Source of the DNA: JACQXM01 sp964569425
GTDB taxonomy: Bacteria > Planctomycetota > Phycisphaerae > UBA1845
Assembly: GCA_964569425.1 (NCBI GenBank)
Contig: CAZMVD010000175.1
Coordinates: 1 to 7,087 of the forward strand
Direction: 5' to 3'
Length of the DNA: 7,087 bases
The notes under the pieces are model-generated. The model was not told where the DNA came from and searched no databases. It saw nothing but the letters and a program-made list of their open reading frames with translations. Below are positions 5,452 through 7,087 of the stretch, in pieces. The translations under genes were made by a program, and so were the position numbers. Numbering within the stretch: position 1 is the first letter of the stretch; every line of letters begins with the position of its first letter.

Positions 5452-5922
5452 TCAGACCTCAACGTGTTCAAACGTGATCGCACCGGGCCCCCGGCGAAGG
5501 AAATAGGCATCCACGGAATTAATGCCCCCAACCCGGCGGACGAACGCTGCCGCCCGCACCAGGTCCGCCCGCTGCAGCAACTCCAGCCGGCGCTCCTTCA
5601 GCTCCAAACGCGTGGAGTAAAACGCGCACCCCTCATGCGCGATAAGCACCACGCGCTTGAGCCCGTGCACCTCGACCAGGAACTTCAGCTCCTCCACCAC
5701 GCCCTGCGCCTGCACGTGCGCCTGCGGGTGATCGGCCAGGCAGGCGGGGCCGCCGGGCAACGCAAGCCGATCGTAGCGCGGCAGCGAAAGTCCGTTGTGC
5801 AGAAAATCGTCGAAGTGCTCGCCGACGCGCCCGTCGGAACAATAAATGGCCGCGGCGTGAATGCGCGCATGTTCGTACGGGTGTCCGCTGCGATAGGCGA
5901 CGGTGTTTGGTTCGTCTTTCAT
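5452..5922 (-). CDS. Minimal beta-carbonic-anhydrase-like protein, 156 aa
   Basis: The beta-carbonic anhydrase zinc site is visible: CSDGR with Cys28, Asp30 and Arg32, and AHEGC with His96 and Cys99, separated by about the usual distance. These would provide the Cys2His zinc ligands and the Asp/Arg dyad for CO2/bicarbonate conversion. Between them, QGVVEELKFLVEVHGLKRVVLIAHEGC matches the helix-strand layout ahead of the second ligand pair. It differs from classical enzymes: at 156 aa it is shorter than the usual 200 or so, the Asn-Ala-Gly region is replaced by LALPGGPACLA, and there is no CG after the His-x2-Cys (CAFY instead). Activity on CO2 is therefore uncertain and a related zinc-fold role is possible. 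It lies 58 bases after the GNAT gene on the same strand but seems to have its own promoter. Only 46 bases separate its end from the convergent ATP-grasp gene. Confidence 0.82.
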   Translation of the reverse strand: MKDEPNTVAYRSGHPYEHARIHAAAIYCSDGRVGEHFDDFLHNGLSLPRYDRLALPGGPACLADHPQAHVQAQGVVEELKFLVEVHGLKRVVLIAHEGCAFYSTRLELKERRLELLQRADLVRAAAFVRRVGGINSVDAYFLRRGPGAITFEHVEV

Positions 5923-5931
5923 GCGCCGGGC

Positions 5932-5961
5932 ATTATAGCGTAAAAGCCCCGCTCACGTCAT
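5932..5961 (-). promoter_or_regulatory. Sigma-70-like promoter of the beta-CA-like gene, nearly leaderless
   Basis: On the minus strand a perfect TATAAT lies at 5932-5937, with ATGACG (four of six matches to TTGACA) at 5956-5961 and an 18-base spacer. The -10 ends only 9 bases before the ATG at 5922. A start point about 7 bases downstream would leave a leader of 2-3 bases, and no SD is present in those 9 bases. Confidence 0.6.
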
Positions 5962-5980
5962 GGGCCGATACGAGGTTCGC

Positions 5981-6427
5981 TTAACGCAGGTCTCTTTCGA
6001 AGATCACCACGTTGTCGGCCGTGGCGGTGTCCCAGCGGATGCCCACCAGGTCGAACCCCTCGGTGATGGCCACGTGCAGCATCGGCCGGTGCTGGTTCTG
6101 GCACTCGAAGCGGAGGATCGAATAGTCGTGGTCCTGCGCCCAGGCGGCCTGCGCCTGCATGAGCTGCGTGGCGATGCCCTGGCGGCGATAGTCGGCCAGA
6201 ATCCCGCAAAGCCACGAAAAGTAAGTCGAGGGCATCAGTTCAAAGCCGATGGTCAGCCCGACGTGCTGGCCTTCGACCATCGCGACCATCATGCACACGT
6301 TGTGCCGCCCGCGAAACCGCCGGCGAAAGAACTCCTCCGTCTGCGGCGGGTTGAAGATGCGGTTGTACAGCTCGGCGACGAGGTTCAGCTCGTTCACGCC
6401 CACGGGTTCGATCTTGGCATTGGCCAT
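5981..6427 (-). CDS. GNAT-family N-acetyltransferase, 148 aa
   Basis: A single-domain GNAT transfers an acyl group from acyl-CoA to an amine. The N-terminal alpha part (VNELNLVAELYNRIFNPPQTEEFFRRRF) leads to beta strands (VCMMVAMVEGQHVGLTIGFEL), then LCGILADYRRQGIATQLMQAQ, where RRQGIA (81-86) is the motif-A pyrophosphate loop with Gln-x-x-Gly-x-Gly/Ala spacing. The end ECQNQHRPMLHVAITEGFDLVG has the usual helix followed by a Gly-Phe turn of motif B. Length is normal for a stand-alone GNAT. An AGGAG lies about 11 bases before the ATG, a little far but usable. A weak promoter candidate with TACGAT as -10 lies near 6475, upstream of the gene. The substrate is not predictable. It is close to, but convergent with, the peptidase/ATP-grasp pair, so a shared pathway is only a suggestion. 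Confidence 0.9.
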   Translation of the reverse strand: MANAKIEPVGVNELNLVAELYNRIFNPPQTEEFFRRRFRGRHNVCMMVAMVEGQHVGLTIGFELMPSTYFSWLCGILADYRRQGIATQLMQAQAAWAQDHDYSILRFECQNQHRPMLHVAITEGFDLVGIRWDTATADNVVIFERDLR

Positions 6428-6511
6428 GGTACGGCCGGCTCCTGGTTCACGGAAACAACCCTGTTGGCTTTATCGTATGGCAATTCGAGCGGGATTGGAA
6501 AGTGCCGGCAG

Positions 6512-6525
6512 GTTTCGGCCGAAAC
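6512..6525. repeat. Perfect 14-base palindrome upstream of the GNAT gene
   Basis: GTTTCGGCCGAAAC is fully self-complementary with no loop, typical of a dimeric regulator site. It lies about 85 bases upstream of the GNAT start codon and upstream of the weak promoter candidate. No T-run follows, so it is not a terminator. The regulator is unknown. Confidence 0.5.
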
Positions 6526-6574
6526 GGCCGGGAACGGGACCGCGATCGGCTAAGTCCGCATAATCGAGCGGCGC

Positions 6575-6625
6575 TGTGGGACCGGCTTTCCAGCCGGTCT
6601 GTCGGCCTGGAATGCCTGTCACACG
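6575..6625. repeat. REPIN-like inverted pair of REP-type palindromes
   Basis: The first unit, TGTGGGACCGGCTTTCC (6575-6591), contains a perfect 8-bp stem: GACCGGCT (6580-6587), loop TTCC, AGCCGGTC (6592-6599). The second, read on the minus strand from 6625 to 6609, is CGTGTGACAGGCATTCC and matches the first at 13 of 17 positions, so the two face each other about 17 bases apart. The second unit's own hairpin is largely degraded. Two REP units in inverted order between genes are the hallmark of REPINs, which are mobilised in trans by RAYT transposases; none is encoded in this window. Confidence 0.65.
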
Positions 6626-6683
6626 AGTTTTCCAACGGGCAGCCATGCCAAAAGTCCATGCGTCGATCGGGCGGGCAGCTTCG

Positions 6684-6905
6684 CTACATCGGCGTCTTCA
6701 GGCCGCACGCGCGCGCGATGCACCAACCCTTGCGTGCCTCGTAGAGCTGGAACAGCCCCGCGGCGAGCAGGCCGAGGGCAATCGTCCAGCGCCAGGGCAC
6801 CGAGTCAGGCCAAGCCCACACCATGCACCCGCCCCCGGCGGCGATGCACAGCAGCCCGGATAGGGCACGAGCGATCCGGCCCCTGCGATCAATGTTCGGC
6901 TTCAT
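6684..6905 (-). CDS. Small inner-membrane protein, DUF2892/YgaP-like, 73 aa
   Basis: The start MKPNIDRRGRIARALSGLL is followed by two short hydrophobic segments: about 14-32 (ALSGLLCIAAGGGCMVWAW) and about 38-55 (WRWTIALGLLAAGLFQLY), then a cytoplasmic-looking tail EARKGWCIARACGLKTPM. The opening NI(D)xxxRxxRxxxG, the two-helix body and a cysteine-bearing end with a KTP-type tail resemble DUF2892 proteins, the membrane part of E. coli YgaP, which lies next to a rhodanese domain in that protein. No rhodanese is fused or adjacent here. The two tail cysteines (in GWCIARACG) may be redox or metal active, but this is inference. A GAGGA lies about 9 bases before the ATG. A TATCAT with an extended -10 TG lies about 45 bases upstream, a plausible promoter. 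The stop of a possible upstream 26-codon ORF overlaps this ATG. Confidence 0.78.
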   Translation of the reverse strand: MKPNIDRRGRIARALSGLLCIAAGGGCMVWAWPDSVPWRWTIALGLLAAGLFQLYEARKGWCIARACGLKTPM

Positions 6906-6982
6906 GGGTGCGAGTTCCTCGTTACTTGGGCTGAAGGTCTACCTTGCTGACATGATACCAGGTCGCCGACCTTCACCGCCAT
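6902..6982 (-). CDS. Possible 26-codon ORF overlapping the DUF2892-like gene start
   Basis: The frame reads MAVKVGDLVSCQQGRPSAQVTRNSHP and its TGA shares bases with the next ATG in an ATGA overlap, the classic geometry for translational coupling. The first eight codons end in G or C as in real genes here; the later ones do not, so it may be the truncated start of a lost gene or chance. No clear SD precedes the ATG. I recognise no family. It would be transcribed only from a start point upstream of the TATCAT element. Confidence 0.25.
   Translation of the reverse strand: MAVKVGDLVSCQQGRPSAQVTRNSHP
6952..6960 (-). promoter_or_regulatory. Candidate extended -10 promoter for the DUF2892-like gene
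   Basis: On the minus strand TGGTATCAT gives an extended -10 (TG, one base, then TATCAT, five of six to consensus), 46 bases upstream of the ATG at 6905. The -35 region is poor, which extended -10 promoters tolerate. A GGTCG-C-CGACC inverted repeat (6961-6971) lies immediately upstream and could bind a regulator. Confidence 0.4.
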
Positions 6983-7031
6983 ATCGGCCGGTGATCGGTG
7001 TCACACGGTGGAAGTCTAGCGCATCGGACCG

Positions 7032-7087
7032 TTAGCGGGTGCCGCGGGTCTTGCCACGGACGCCGTTGACCGGCTGCGGCATGGCGC
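7032..7087 (-). CDS. Possible C-terminal end of a gene entering from the right edge
   Basis: A minus-strand frame enters the window and reads AMPQPVNGVRGKTRGTR before a TAA at 7032-7034. A short basic C-terminal tail of this kind is common in soluble proteins. The stretch is too short to name a family, and other frames are also open over these few bases, so this is only a likely gene end. About 50 bases separate the stop from the 26-codon ORF. Confidence 0.35.
   Translation of the reverse strand, partial: AMPQPVNGVRGKTRGTR

Noticed and set aside
5260..5943. 227-aa plus-strand frame overlapping two genes
   Set aside because: It crosses the end of the ATP-grasp gene and is antisense to the beta-CA-like gene. 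It has no domain and no SD.

Overview
This is a GC-rich chromosomal window with short intergenic gaps, clean Shine-Dalgarno (SD) sequences and short repeat families between genes. The YD-repeat (RHS) fragment at the left edge, the REP-like hairpin pair near 6575-6625 and the small-protein families fit a Planctomycetota-like bacterium. That placement is inferred from memory of such genomes and is not proven here. No tRNA, rRNA, CRISPR array or insertion sequence was seen.

Layout. Positions 1-202 hold the broken end of an RHS/YD-repeat reading frame on the minus strand. Positions 203-788 hold no convincing gene: a strand-asymmetric low-complexity tract with 14-base repeats (about 275-480), a perfect hairpin (552-568) and further inverted repeats. 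Next comes a minus-strand block, read right to left: a soluble sensor-less histidine kinase (2827-1952), an AraC-family regulator 21 bases after it (1930-1031), and a 53-residue four-cysteine TRASH/YHS-like metal-binding protein (950-789).

Divergent from the kinase is a plus-strand run of three genes: a 91-residue conserved-looking small protein (2915-3190), a HEAGH zinc metallopeptidase (best start a CTG at 3242, ending 4342) and a D-Ala-D-Ala-ligase-like ATP-grasp enzyme (4380-5405). A peptidase beside a carboxylate-amine ligase whose substrate-binding end differs from true Ddl is the most interesting part of the window. It looks like an uncharacterised make-and-break amide-bond system.

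Converging on this run are two minus-strand genes: a GNAT acetyltransferase (6427-5981) and a minimal beta-carbonic-anhydrase-like protein (5922-5452). The latter has an apparent promoter with a consensus -10 so close to its ATG that the mRNA should be nearly leaderless. The right end holds a palindrome, a REPIN-like inverted pair, a small two-helix membrane protein of the DUF2892/YgaP type (6905-6684), a possible 26-codon ORF overlapping its start by ATGA, and the possible C-terminal tail of a gene running off the right edge.
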